From positions 62,001-126,000 of the forward strand of contig JAYWHT010000044.1 of NCBI GenBank assembly GCA_043777595.1: DNA of 64,000 bases, in the 5' to 3' direction. This DNA is from JAYVJH01 sp043777595. GTDB taxonomy: Bacteria > Bacteroidota > Bacteroidia > Cytophagales > Spirosomataceae. Below the pieces are notes generated by a model. That model was not told where the DNA came from. It searched no databases and saw only the letters and a program-made list of their open reading frames with translations. Positions 8,304 through 17,364 of this stretch are shown here, piece by piece (the first letter of the stretch is position 1; every line of letters starts with the position of its first letter). A program made the translations under genes and the position numbers.

Positions 8304-9299
8304 ATGATACTTAACCAAGAAATAATTAAACGATTTTTGAAAAACGAATCTACCCACCAAGAAAGTGAGGCAGTAGAGAGTTGGTATTTTTCATTTGAAA
8401 AAAATCTTGACGGCATCGGTCAAATGCTTGATGCAGAACAAATTGAATTAGAAAACGAGGTTTATTTAAAAATAAAACGTAGGATTCAATCTTCTGAGGT
8501 TATCTCAAAAACGCCAATCTTCTGGCATTCTTATGTTTGGCGTGCAGCGGCGGTTTTGCTGGTGTTCTTTGGTATTTTGGTTTATTATAAAACTCAAAAA
8601 TATACCCAAACCAATGCTGAACTGTCGGGGTGGGTAAAATTTGAAAATATATCAGCAAAAGACTTGAAAATAATATTGCCCGATGGCAGCAGGGTGGTGA
8701 TGAAGCCAGAAACACAACTAACCTATAATCAGTTAGATAAATATATCAGAGAAGTGAACTTAACAGGCGAGGCGTTCTTTGATGTGAGGCGAGATGAGTC
8801 TCGGCCATTTTTTGTTTATACTGGCAAATTAACCACAAAAGTACTTGGCACAAGTTTTAGTATTAAGTCATATCCTGATGTAAAAAGGGCAGAAGTTGCG
8901 GTTTTGTCGGGTAAGGTAACGGTTTATGAAAAAGATGTTGAAGGGCAAAAAGACAATGGTGTGGTTTTGACTCCCAACCTTAAAGTTACCTATTTTGAGA
9001 AAGAGGCTCACTTTGTGAGTGGAATTGTCGAAAAGCCAGAGGTGATACAAACCATCAAAAAAGAGTCGTTCAGTTTTAATTTTCAAAATACACCATTGGC
9101 CGATGTTCTCAAAATACTTGAAAAAACGTATGGTATTGAAATGGTCTTAGACCACGAAACCCTTGGAAGATGCACCCTGACGGGGCATTTGGAGGAAATG
9201 CCACTTTTCGATAAATTAGACATAATTGCTCGCTCGCTCAACGCAACATACGAAATAAAAGGTACAAGTATTTTGGTATCTGGCAAGGGTTGTGAGTAG
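8304..9299 (+). CDS. FecR family anti-sigma factor with DUF4974 domain
   Basis: A 331-residue inner-membrane protein. Residues 1-70 are a cytosolic sigma-binding part, residues 76-95 ('SYVWRAAAVLLVFFGILVYY') form one membrane span, and the periplasmic part has a FecR domain ('IILPDGSRVVMKPETQL', 'GEAFFDVRRDESRPF', 'KVLGTSFSIKSY') and a C-terminal DUF4974 domain ('FSFNFQNTPLADVLKILEKT'). It should hold the sigma factor at 7642 inactive until the receptor's STN domain signals. It begins 77 bp after the sigma gene and ends before the receptor start, in one operon. Confidence 0.93.
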   Translation: MILNQEIIKRFLKNESTHQESEAVESWYFSFEKNLDGIGQMLDAEQIELENEVYLKIKRRIQSSEVISKTPIFWHSYVWRAAAVLLVFFGILVYYKTQKYTQTNAELSGWVKFENISAKDLKIILPDGSRVVMKPETQLTYNQLDKYIREVNLTGEAFFDVRRDESRPFFVYTGKLTTKVLGTSFSIKSYPDVKRAEVAVLSGKVTVYEKDVEGQKDNGVVLTPNLKVTYFEKEAHFVSGIVEKPEVIQTIKKESFSFNFQNTPLADVLKILEKTYGIEMVLDHETLGRCTLTGHLEEMPLFDKLDIIARSLNATYEIKGTSILVSGKGCE

Positions 9300-9342
9300 T
9301 CGCTTTTTAATACAAAATTTTCAAAATAAACCCTTAAAAACC

Positions 9343-12300
9343 ATGCAAAAATCACTACGCCATCAAGCATTATTGCTTAAAATCATGAAAACTACGCTGA
9401 CACAATCTGTTCTTGCACTTGTGCTTGTGTTGCAGTCGTTTGCCAATGAGGGCAAAGCCCAAGATTTGCTCGAAAAAACTATTTCGATTGACCTACAAAA
9501 TGTGAGTATGCAAAATGCACTCTTGACAATAGGGAAAGTAGCCAATGCTGAATTTTTTTACAGCTCAAAAATTATTCGGACCGAGCGAAAAGTAAATTTA
9601 CAAGCACAAAATCTGAAATTTTCAGCCGTTTTGAATAGCCTTTTCTTGCCAATGAATGTTTCGTACAAGGTATATGGCAATCAGATTGTATTGACCCAAA
9701 ATGAGGAAAGCAATACGGAAAAAACAGCTGACACTGTTACAGGGTTGGTACTGGACGAAAACAAAATGCCTGTTGTGGGTGCATCAATTATGGTCAAAAG
9801 CTCAAAGACGGGTAAAATAACCGATACAGCAGGTAAATTTAGTATTGAAGCCAACAAAGGCGATATATTGCTTGTCAGTTTTGTGGGCTATAACACGGCA
9901 GAAGTGGCAGTGGGCGATGACCGAAACCTGACGATTACTTTAACATTAGACATCAAAGGACTCGAAACGGTAACGGTAATCGGTAGCCGCTCGAGTGTGG
10001 CTCGTACCAAAACCGAAACGCCAACGCCAATAGACGTGATTTCGAGTAAAGAATTGGCCGCTACTGGTCAAACTGACCTGACTCAGATGGTCAATTTTGT
10101 TGCACCATCGTTCAACTCTGCCCGTCAGACCATTGCCAATGGTACCGACCACATTGACCCCGCTACCTTGCGAGGCTTGGGGCCTGACCAAGTTTTGGTG
10201 TTGATAAATGGTAAACGCCGCTACACAACTGCACTCGTAAACGTAAACTCAACCGTGGGGCGTGGGTCGGTTGGGACCGACCTCAACGCCATACCACAAG
10301 GTGCGATTGAGCGGGTAGAAATATTGAGAGATGGCGCCGCCGCTCAATATGGCTCTGATGCCATTGCGGGGGTTATCAATATTGTGTTGAAAAAAAATAT
10401 CAATCAGCTCAATGTCAGCAGCCAAGCTGGGGAAACTTACTCAGGCGATGGCCAAACGTATTTGACCAATTTGAATTATGGTTTGGGATTGGGTAAAAAA
10501 GGTGGTTACTTAAATCTCACTGCCAATTATTCGTTTCGTAACCCAACAGACAGGTCTGGCGAATACAACAATACGGTTTACAGAGCCGCCCTGCCTGCCA
10601 CTCGTTTTGAGGGTTTTCCGTTTTCAGTGCCGCTGACGGCCGCTCAAATAACAAACAAAACTGCCGATGATGGACTGGTGGCTACCAATAACTTTGACCG
10701 ATATAACATGATTGTCGGTAACTCTAAGTCGGTCAATTTTGGTGGTTTTTATAACATGAGTTTGCCCATCAACGACAAATGGTCGGTGTATTCGTTTGGA
10801 GGTCAGAGCCAGCGATATGGCCGAGCAGCAGGTTTTTATCGGTATCCCAACAACGTGAGAGCCAGTAACTTGGCTCAATTTCCGAATGGTTATTTGCCAT
10901 TTATCGAAACCAACATCAAAGACAAGTCTATTGCGGCGGGTATTCAGCGAACCGATAAAAACGGTTGGAATTTTGATTTGAGCAGCATCTATGGCGGCAA
11001 CTCTATTGCTTTCGATGTCGATAATTCTATCAATGCCTCGATGCCAGGCACGAGTTCGCCCACTCATTTTTATGCGGGCAAATTGACCTTCAACCAAAGT
11101 ACAACCAACGTCAATGTGTCCAAACCGTTTTATAATTTAGGCTTTGCCAAATTCTTGAACATCGCTTTTGGTTCTGAATTTAGAATTGACAATTACCAAA
11201 TACAAGACGGCCAAGAAGAATCTTGGAAAGACTATAATCCTGTGGGTACTTCGGCGGCCAATCTCAAAGGGGCTGGTGTTCAGGTTTTTGGTGGTTTTCG
11301 GCCTTCTAATGTCGTAAATGTCAATCGGTCTAACATTGGGTTATATACAGACATAGAGTCAGATTTGACAGAAAAACTATTGGTAGGAGTGGCGGCACGT
11401 TACGAAAATTACAGCGATTTTGGCTCAAATCTATCTGGCAAACTGACGGCTCGTTATAAATTCTCTGATCTGTTTTCATTACGTGGTAGTGTCAATCGAG
11501 GTTTTAGAGCGCCATCTTTGCACCAAAAACATTTTAGCTCGGTTTCTACACAGTTCATTACCGTAGCAGGAGTCAACCAGCAACGAGAGGTAGTAACAGT
11601 CAGAAACGACGACCCTATTACCAAAAACTTAGGTATTCCGACGCTCACGCCCGAAACATCGTTGAGTTATAGCGTTGGTTTTACATCTAATATTGCCAAA
11701 AAACTCATCTTAACGGTTGATGCCTACCAAATAGACATCAAAGACAGGGTAGTTATCTCAGGCCGTTTTTCGAGTACTGTTCCGCAGTTGGCTTCTTATT
11801 TTGTGGGAACTGGCGTAACCGAAGCCCAGTTTTTTACCAATGCCATTGATACCCAAACCAAAGGCTTAGATGCCATTTTGACCTACACCGAAAAAATGGG
11901 TACAAACCAAGACTTGACATTTAATGCGGCCTTGAACCTAAACAAAACAACGATTTTGGGCGGTGCCACGGGCATACGGACACCTACCCAACTACAAGGA
12001 CTTGGCGAAACATTGCTGAACAGAGAAGAGCGAGGGCGGTATGAGGTGAACCAGCCCAAAAGTAAAATTATTTTATCGGGCAATTATAGAATCAATAAAT
12101 TCAATGTGCGTATTCAGGCCACTCGTTTTGGTGAAATAGCCACTATTGCGCCCGCAGATGCAGCCCAAGACCAAGTTTTTGCGGCCAAATGGATTACCGA
12201 CGTATTGGCGGGCTACCAGATTTCTAAAAATGTTAAATTATCGGTTGGGGCCAATAACCTGTTTGATGTTTATCCTGACAAAGTATATGACCCCCGCCTG

Positions 12301-12393
12301 ACCAATGACGGTACAGTGGTTTATAGTCGTTTTGCTACTCAGTTTGGGTTCAATGGGGGCTATTATTTTACTAACCTAAATTTTACGTTTTAA
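9343..12393 (+). CDS. TonB-dependent outer-membrane receptor with STN signalling domain
   Basis: A 1016-residue receptor. Signal peptide ending KAQ, then an STN domain (about residues 40-115, 'KTISIDLQNVSMQNALLTIG'), a carboxypeptidase-regulatory-like domain ('VTGLVLDENKMPVVGASIMV'), a plug ('DQVLVLINGKRRYTT', 'ILRDGAAAQYGSDAIAGVIN') and a 22-strand type barrel ending in 'FTF'. The ATG at 9343 is preferred to a GTG at 9292 that overlaps fecR. The STN domain and the sigma/FecR genes before it show that it both imports and signals. The plug resembles siderophore/vitamin-type receptors more than SusC, and no SusD gene follows. The ligand is not identifiable. Confidence 0.9.
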   Translation: MQKSLRHQALLLKIMKTTLTQSVLALVLVLQSFANEGKAQDLLEKTISIDLQNVSMQNALLTIGKVANAEFFYSSKIIRTERKVNLQAQNLKFSAVLNSLFLPMNVSYKVYGNQIVLTQNEESNTEKTADTVTGLVLDENKMPVVGASIMVKSSKTGKITDTAGKFSIEANKGDILLVSFVGYNTAEVAVGDDRNLTITLTLDIKGLETVTVIGSRSSVARTKTETPTPIDVISSKELAATGQTDLTQMVNFVAPSFNSARQTIANGTDHIDPATLRGLGPDQVLVLINGKRRYTTALVNVNSTVGRGSVGTDLNAIPQGAIERVEILRDGAAAQYGSDAIAGVINIVLKKNINQLNVSSQAGETYSGDGQTYLTNLNYGLGLGKKGGYLNLTANYSFRNPTDRSGEYNNTVYRAALPATRFEGFPFSVPLTAAQITNKTADDGLVATNNFDRYNMIVGNSKSVNFGGFYNMSLPINDKWSVYSFGGQSQRYGRAAGFYRYPNNVRASNLAQFPNGYLPFIETNIKDKSIAAGIQRTDKNGWNFDLSSIYGGNSIAFDVDNSINASMPGTSSPTHFYAGKLTFNQSTTNVNVSKPFYNLGFAKFLNIAFGSEFRIDNYQIQDGQEESWKDYNPVGTSAANLKGAGVQVFGGFRPSNVVNVNRSNIGLYTDIESDLTEKLLVGVAARYENYSDFGSNLSGKLTARYKFSDLFSLRGSVNRGFRAPSLHQKHFSSVSTQFITVAGVNQQREVVTVRNDDPITKNLGIPTLTPETSLSYSVGFTSNIAKKLILTVDAYQIDIKDRVVISGRFSSTVPQLASYFVGTGVTEAQFFTNAIDTQTKGLDAILTYTEKMGTNQDLTFNAALNLNKTTILGGATGIRTPTQLQGLGETLLNREERGRYEVNQPKSKIILSGNYRINKFNVRIQATRFGEIATIAPADAAQDQVFAAKWITDVLAGYQISKNVKLSVGANNLFDVYPDKVYDPRLTNDGTVVYSRFATQFGFNGGYYFTNLNFTF

Positions 12394-12397
12394 ACCG

Positions 12398-13654
12398 ATG
12401 AAGTCAAGACACAAAGCACTGTTGTTGCTCATCAGTTTATCGACCATTACATACATCGACCGAACTTGTATTTCGTTGGTAGCGACCGATATTAAGGCAG
12501 ACCTAAAAATAGGAAATGATACTTGGGGCTGGATATTGAGTGCTTTTGCGCTGGCTTATGCCTTGTTTGAGCTACCAACGGGCGTGATGGGCGACCGAAT
12601 TGGCCCCCGCAAAACCCTTACTCGGGTGGTGGCTTGGTGGTCGGCTTTTACGTTTGCAACAGGTCTTGCCTTTAACTGGCTTTCGATGCTAATTATCAGA
12701 TTTTTGTTTGGTGCAGGCGAAGCAGGAGCATATCCCAACGCTTCAATCGTTGTTTCTCGGTGGTTTCCCAAACAAGAAACGGGTCGTGTGCAAGCCTATA
12801 TTTGGGGTGCTGGTCGAGTTGGTGGCGTGCTGGCCCCGTGGATAGTGATTCCGATTGCCGCACACTATGGTTGGCGAATGTCGTTTTATGTGCTGTCTGT
12901 CATTGGCATTGCTTGGGCTGTTGTCTGGCATTATTGGTTCAGAGATTTTCCGAATTTAAAGACCGACATCTCAAAAGACGAATTGGCTTATATCGAATCC
13001 AATCGCCAATTTAAAGTTCATTCGCACCACATTCCCTGGAAACAAATATTGAGAAGCCGCAATATGTGGGCTTTGATGCTGATGTTTCATTTTTTTATGT
13101 ACGGGGCGTACTTTTTTACGGCTTGGCTACCTATTTATTTGAAAGAAGGCCGAGGGTTTTCGACAACTCAAATGCAACTATTTGCTACGTTACCATTTGT
13201 ATTTGGGGCAATCGGCTGTTTGGTAGGTGGTTATCTGAGCGATTGGCTTATCTCTATTTTTGGGCTAAAAATCGGGCGCAGGAGTGTTGGCATTATGGGA
13301 ATGGGCGTGTCGAGTATTATTATTTTGGCCGCCGCCACCACTACCGACAACCAAATGGCGGCCTATTTACTGGCAATCGGCATGGGTTTCAAAGATTTGA
13401 CATTGCCCGTAGCTTTTGCCGTGTGTGTTGATATTGGGCGCGATAAAGCTGGTACGGTTTCGGGCGCAATGAACATGGTGGGGCAACTCGGGGCGGTGTT
13501 TTTGAGTTTGTTGTTTGGCTATATCGTACAACTAACGGGCGACTTCAACAAACCGCTGTACTTGATTGCTACTTTGCTAATGTGCGGCTGTGGGCTATGG
13601 TTTTTGATTGACCCAACCAAACCTGTTTATCAAGAAGAAGTAGGCACAATATAA
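12398..13654 (+). CDS. MFS transporter, anion:cation symporter (ACS) type
   Basis: A 418-residue 12-span permease. The opening 'LLLISLSTITYIDRTCISLV' and the loop 'GVMGDRIGPRKTLTR' are typical of the ACS branch of the major facilitator superfamily, which moves hexuronates, galactonate and other organic anions with a cation. It starts only 4 bp after the receptor stop, so the two are surely coexpressed: the receptor brings a ligand across the outer membrane and this permease across the inner one. That coupling suggests a sugar acid or similar organic anion as the cargo, but this is inference. Confidence 0.88.
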   Translation: MKSRHKALLLLISLSTITYIDRTCISLVATDIKADLKIGNDTWGWILSAFALAYALFELPTGVMGDRIGPRKTLTRVVAWWSAFTFATGLAFNWLSMLIIRFLFGAGEAGAYPNASIVVSRWFPKQETGRVQAYIWGAGRVGGVLAPWIVIPIAAHYGWRMSFYVLSVIGIAWAVVWHYWFRDFPNLKTDISKDELAYIESNRQFKVHSHHIPWKQILRSRNMWALMLMFHFFMYGAYFFTAWLPIYLKEGRGFSTTQMQLFATLPFVFGAIGCLVGGYLSDWLISIFGLKIGRRSVGIMGMGVSSIIILAAATTTDNQMAAYLLAIGMGFKDLTLPVAFAVCVDIGRDKAGTVSGAMNMVGQLGAVFLSLLFGYIVQLTGDFNKPLYLIATLLMCGCGLWFLIDPTKPVYQEEVGTI

Positions 13655-13674
13655 AAACGAGTTGCGTTTCAATT

Positions 13675-14751
13675 TTATGGCTTCATCACCTCCGCCAGTT
13701 TGGCTTCGAGGGCGTCGCCTCTTAGGTTTTTGGCAATGACTTTGCCGTCTTTATCAAGCAAGAAAGCGGCTGGAATACCATTTACCCCATAAGTTTGTGC
13801 CACAACAGAGTTCCATTTTTTGAGTTCCGACACGTGGCTCCACGTTAGGCCGTCTTTGGCAATGGCTTTGAGCCAACTTGCTTTGTTGTCGTCTAATGAC
13901 ACACTCAATATCGTAAAACCTCGGTCTTTGTATTTGTTATAAACCTGTACCACGTTGGGGTTTTCTTGGCGGCACGGCCCGCACCAACTTGCCCAAAAGT
14001 CTATCAAAACATATTTGCCTTTCAGCGACGACAATTTGAGTTCTTTGCCAACTGTGTCGGGAATGGCTATTTCTGGGGCTGTATCGCCTATTTGTACGCC
14101 TCTCATACGCCTCACGTTGCCTACAAAAACCTGCCCTTGTTTCATATTGGGGCGTTCTTTTTCAAACTTACGAGCCAGTGTATCGAGGGTCTTGAAGTCG
14201 GTTTGGGGGTCTATAAAATTGGTGGCAAACAGTGCAGCCATCGATGTTCCCAAACTCGGTATGAGTGCTTTTATTTTTGTACTAAACGCCGCTCCGCTTG
14301 TTTCGTAGCCAGCCATGATTTCGGCCAATTTTTTTTGGTCTTTTTTCTTTTCGGCTTCGGCATACTCGTTTTGGCGTTTTTGGTTTTCGGCTACCATACC
14401 CTGATACAATTTCATCAGATTTTGATAATCGTCATTGGCTTTCGACCCTCTGACAGTCATGTCGGGCTGTAGTACCAAGGTCTCGCCACCTTCGGCCAAA
14501 AACATCACTCGCTGGCGTTTGGCAATATTCAACTGATAAATACTGCCCTGATCGGCTTCTTGTCGTTTGAAACTAAAACCGTTTTTAGCATCGACCAATA
14601 CCGAATCAACGACTTTGGCTGGCTGACCGGCAAGCTCTAAATAGATTTTTTCGCCAGCGGTAGCAATTTTAGTAGTACCCGAAATCGTAAATTCTTGTGC
14701 CTGAACGCAGGCAGCCGTACTGATTAGTAATGCAGTTATTATTCTTTTCAT
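13675..14751 (-). CDS. TlpA-family thiol:disulfide oxidoreductase with DUF4369-type N-domain
   Basis: A 358-residue exported protein: signal peptide 'MKRIITALLISTAACVQAQ', an N-terminal beta-rich domain of the DUF4369 kind ('EFTISGTTKIATAGEKIYLE'), a charged helical linker rich in Lys/Glu/Gln (about residues 115-150), and a C-terminal thioredoxin fold with 'DFWASWCGPCRQENP' holding the CxxC pair, plus the cis-Pro loop 'YGVNGIPAAFLLDK'. It should reduce periplasmic disulfides, for example during cytochrome c maturation. It stands alone, converging on the MFS gene. Confidence 0.92.
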   Translation of the reverse strand: MKRIITALLISTAACVQAQEFTISGTTKIATAGEKIYLELAGQPAKVVDSVLVDAKNGFSFKRQEADQGSIYQLNIAKRQRVMFLAEGGETLVLQPDMTVRGSKANDDYQNLMKLYQGMVAENQKRQNEYAEAEKKKDQKKLAEIMAGYETSGAAFSTKIKALIPSLGTSMAALFATNFIDPQTDFKTLDTLARKFEKERPNMKQGQVFVGNVRRMRGVQIGDTAPEIAIPDTVGKELKLSSLKGKYVLIDFWASWCGPCRQENPNVVQVYNKYKDRGFTILSVSLDDNKASWLKAIAKDGLTWSHVSELKKWNSVVAQTYGVNGIPAAFLLDKDGKVIAKNLRGDALEAKLAEVMKP

Positions 14752-14867
14752 TTTGTTTTATTTTTACTTACAACGTAAAATTATTGTCGAACTATGAATA
14801 TTCAAAGTACAAATGTTCAGTCCTGTACTGTTGCCAAATAAAATTCTAAATGCTTAACAACTTCCGC

Positions 14868-15752
14868 CTATCCACATTTTGACAATACTACGTTGTGTGG
14901 TGTGTTTTTTTCGGTTAGTAGTTTATAGTCCGATTTTGATACAAATAGGTCACCCTCAATAGTGTCCAATTTTGCAATAATTGCTTTTATTGCTTCGTCA
15001 GACTGGTCAATTCCTATCCATTGTCTGCCATTGGCTTGTGCAGCTTTGAGCGTTGTTCCTGAACCTGCAAAACAATCTAATACAATACTGTTTTTATTTG
15101 ACGACGTTTTTACGATTAGGTCTAATAAGTCTGCATTTTTTTCGGTTGGATAAACTGGATATTGGGGGTCTTTAAACTCCCAAATATCTTGCATACGTTT
15201 ACCTTCTTGTTCGTCAAAGTATATTTTTTTTCTTGGGTTTCCTTTGTCGCTCCACTCAATAAGTCCGTCATTGTCTAATTGTTCTAAAACTGAAGATTCG
15301 CTTCGCCAATGTCTACCTTTAGGGGGTAAAATACCTTTGAATGCTTGTGAGGTTTTTCCATTTTGAGTTTCCCCTGGGGCGTGTAAAGGAATGGTTGTAT
15401 AGCGTCTGCCGTTTTTATCTAATTTAGGAAAAAGTTTTAATTTATCTTCTTCGGTGTAAGGTGTTTTGGGTTCATTCCAAATTAAGTTTTCAGACTTAGA
15501 ATAAAACAAAATTAAGTCTTTCATATTACCATAACCTTTGCGTGCAAAATTTTTGGGATTACATTTTACCCTTGTAATGTCGTTTCGGAAGTTTTCAATT
15601 CCAAAGACTTCATCCATTAAAATTTTTACATAATGGCCAATTTTGTAGTCAATATGCAAGTAAATAGAGCCTTTATCTGAAAGTAACATATTTAAAAGAA
15701 TCAATCGCTCTCTTATGAATTCAATAAAATCAGCCCCTTTTAGCTTAACTGT
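14868..15752 (-). pseudogene. DNA methyltransferase (beta-class N4/N6), N-terminally truncated
   Basis: The frame encodes about 295 residues of a site-specific amino-methyltransferase. Present are 'IRERLILLNMLLSDKGSIYL', 'HIDYKIGHYVKILMDEVFG', the variable target-recognition region, and near the C-terminus motif I 'VLDCFAGSGTTLKAAQANG'. In beta-class enzymes the catalytic (D/S)PP(Y/F) motif lies before this region, and it is absent: the frame starts directly at the stop of the upstream gene, with no ATG until the 'MLLSDKG' segment. About 60-120 N-terminal residues appear deleted, so catalysis is unlikely. A TTG at 15704 could start a 278-residue remnant. It would have been the partner of the endonuclease at 16393. 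Confidence 0.75.
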
Positions 15753-15753
15753 T

Positions 15754-16383
15754 CTACAAATTCACTTTCCTTTCAACAATTTTGATATAATTTGATAACG
15801 TCGTGGCATCAACCCCTGTTCGATAATACCACAATTCTTTATAAGTCTTCCACCCAGTTCGATTTCCATCTTCATTATAAATATCAAATTCTTCTTTCAT
15901 TAGTAAAACATTTCTTTTCCCATCGTTATTAAGCTCCATCTTTACTTCAAATATTAGGTGGGTGTAATTTTCAACTAATATTTTTATCAAGTCTGCGAAG
16001 CGTTGAGACAAAGGAATTGAATTTTTTATAGAGGGAGTGGCTATTTTTACACTAATTTTACTGCGGTCAATAAATTGGGAATTGGACTCATCTAATTTTC
16101 CTCCAATAAGGGTGAATAATAAGCACGCCTTATAAAACTCAATAACATAAAATTCTGTGGAATTTATTCGTTTTAAAACTTGTTTGCAAATCTTTTCTAT
16201 TGTTAAAGTATCGGTGTTTTCAAATGAAAAGATTGCTAATTTATTTTTCTGAGAATCTTTATCATTGTTTTGATATTGATATGCTTTTTTTGCACGCTCG
16301 ATGGTACCAATTCCTATTTTACAGACATCTTTTATTTTATGTTCGTGAACATATAAAATTTGTTTCTCATTGTGTGTATTCAT
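15754..16383 (-). CDS. GIY-YIG/T5orf172-like protein in restriction operon
   Basis: A 209-residue protein. Its N-terminus 'QILYVHEHKIKDVCKIGIGT' followed by 'ERAKKAYQYQN' has the strand-strand-helix pattern and KIG motif of T5orf172/MUG113 relatives of the GIY-YIG nuclease fold. The middle is acidic and helical, and the C-terminus 'GWKTYKELWYYRTGVDATTL' could be a DNA-binding helical part. It starts 9 bp after the endonuclease stop and ends at the edge of the methyltransferase remnant, so the three form one operon. Whether it is a second nuclease, a specificity factor or a regulator is unknown. The fold assignment is from pattern only. Confidence 0.5.
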   Translation of the reverse strand: MNTHNEKQILYVHEHKIKDVCKIGIGTIERAKKAYQYQNNDKDSQKNKLAIFSFENTDTLTIEKICKQVLKRINSTEFYVIEFYKACLLFTLIGGKLDESNSQFIDRSKISVKIATPSIKNSIPLSQRFADLIKILVENYTHLIFEVKMELNNDGKRNVLLMKEEFDIYNEDGNRTGWKTYKELWYYRTGVDATTLSNYIKIVERKVNL

Positions 16384-16392
16384 TTTATCAGG

Positions 16393-17175
16393 TTATAATT
16401 GATATAAAAACTCCCTCAAAACTAATACACTTATAACGTTAAAATCTTTATATAACTCAGAATAATCTTCGTACATTCTACCATAACTTGATGAACATAA
16501 ATAACCATCAAGTATTAAGACTTTTTCAACTTCTACACCCTTGGTTTCAACTGCACTAATCGCATCATTAAATTGAGCGTTTTGGTGTACCCCAATATCT
16601 GTAATAAACTTGGCTTCACCCAACACATATTTACCGTTGAAGCGTGCGATGAAATCCAGCCCTCTTTCTTTGTTATATCCAAAATGAACATTTGCAAATT
16701 CTAACAAAACAGCATCGTTTCCACCCAAAATGGCATTGTCGCTATTGCTCAGAAAAGTTTCAAGATTTACGGGCTTAATTCCAAGCGATTTGTTTTGTAA
16801 CCAACGGCTAAACATCGGCCCCATTTGGGTATTAGTCTCTTTGGGTTCTATACATTTTTCATATAATTTGTCTAAACCCATTTGATACATTGTACCAGCC
16901 AATCTGTTTATAGTCTGAGGGTTGCGCACCAAACTTGTACTATCTTTTCTCAAAAACGACACATAACTGTTTTTGATAGGAAATTTTTGAAGTTTAAGAA
17001 GCCCTGTAATCAATTCTAAATTATCTTGATTGGCAAAAGCCGTCTCAATTTTTTGCCATTGATTTTGGTCAATATCTCGCATTCCTTCTGGAATTGTTGG
17101 ATAGACTTGGAAAAGGTCATCTAAATATGATCTTTGGTTTGCGTATTCTATGCTTAGTTCTGTCCAATAGTTCAT
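16393..17175 (-). CDS. Type II restriction endonuclease, probably Tsp45I-like
   Basis: A 260-residue protein whose N-terminal half ('ELSIEYANQRSYLDDLFQVY', 'FPIKNSYVSFLRKD', 'IEPKETNTQMGPMFSRWLQ') resembles what I recall of the Tsp45I family, which cuts at GTSAC. The catalytic PD-(D/E)XK core is visible in 'GLDFIARFNGKYVLGEAKFI' (Asp ... Glu-Ala-Lys). The frame is intact, and a perfect TAnnTTTG element ends four bases before its ATG. It heads an operon with a GIY-YIG-like gene and a truncated methyltransferase. An active enzyme would need protection by a methylase elsewhere. The endonuclease call is firm; the family name is less so. Confidence 0.72.
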   Translation of the reverse strand: MNYWTELSIEYANQRSYLDDLFQVYPTIPEGMRDIDQNQWQKIETAFANQDNLELITGLLKLQKFPIKNSYVSFLRKDSTSLVRNPQTINRLAGTMYQMGLDKLYEKCIEPKETNTQMGPMFSRWLQNKSLGIKPVNLETFLSNSDNAILGGNDAVLLEFANVHFGYNKERGLDFIARFNGKYVLGEAKFITDIGVHQNAQFNDAISAVETKGVEVEKVLILDGYLCSSSYGRMYEDYSELYKDFNVISVLVLREFLYQL

Positions 17176-17179
17176 GTCA

Positions 17180-17187
17180 CAAAGATA
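17180..17187 (-). promoter_or_regulatory. -7 element four bases from the endonuclease start codon
   Basis: The minus strand reads TATCTTTG-TGAC-ATG. It is a perfect consensus element placed so that transcription starts at or beside the ATG, implying a leaderless restriction-operon transcript. Confidence 0.55.
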
Positions 17188-17220
17188 GACAAATTGTTAT
17201 AATTGTTCTACTCTCAAGGA

Positions 17221-17363
17221 ATTTTGTGAGATGCTTTGGCATAGTACACAACAAACGAACAGGCAGGTATTTTGTTGTAAGTAAACTTTCTATTTTAGAT
17301 TTCTGGGAAGAAAACCAAATTTTAAAATCAGTTATAAAAGGTCATTATGTAGTCAGAAACTAA
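17221..17363 (+). pseudogene. Possible coding remnant upstream of the restriction operon
   Basis: The plus strand carries an open stretch ending in TAA with protein-like composition ('NFVRCFGIVHNKRTGRYFVV', 'LDFWEENQILKSVIKGHYVV'). It has no credible start and I cannot assign a family. It could be the tail of a gene cut when the restriction operon arrived, or chance. It lies between two divergent-looking units and is reported only because the translated text looks non-random. Confidence 0.25.
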
Positions 17364-17364
17364 T

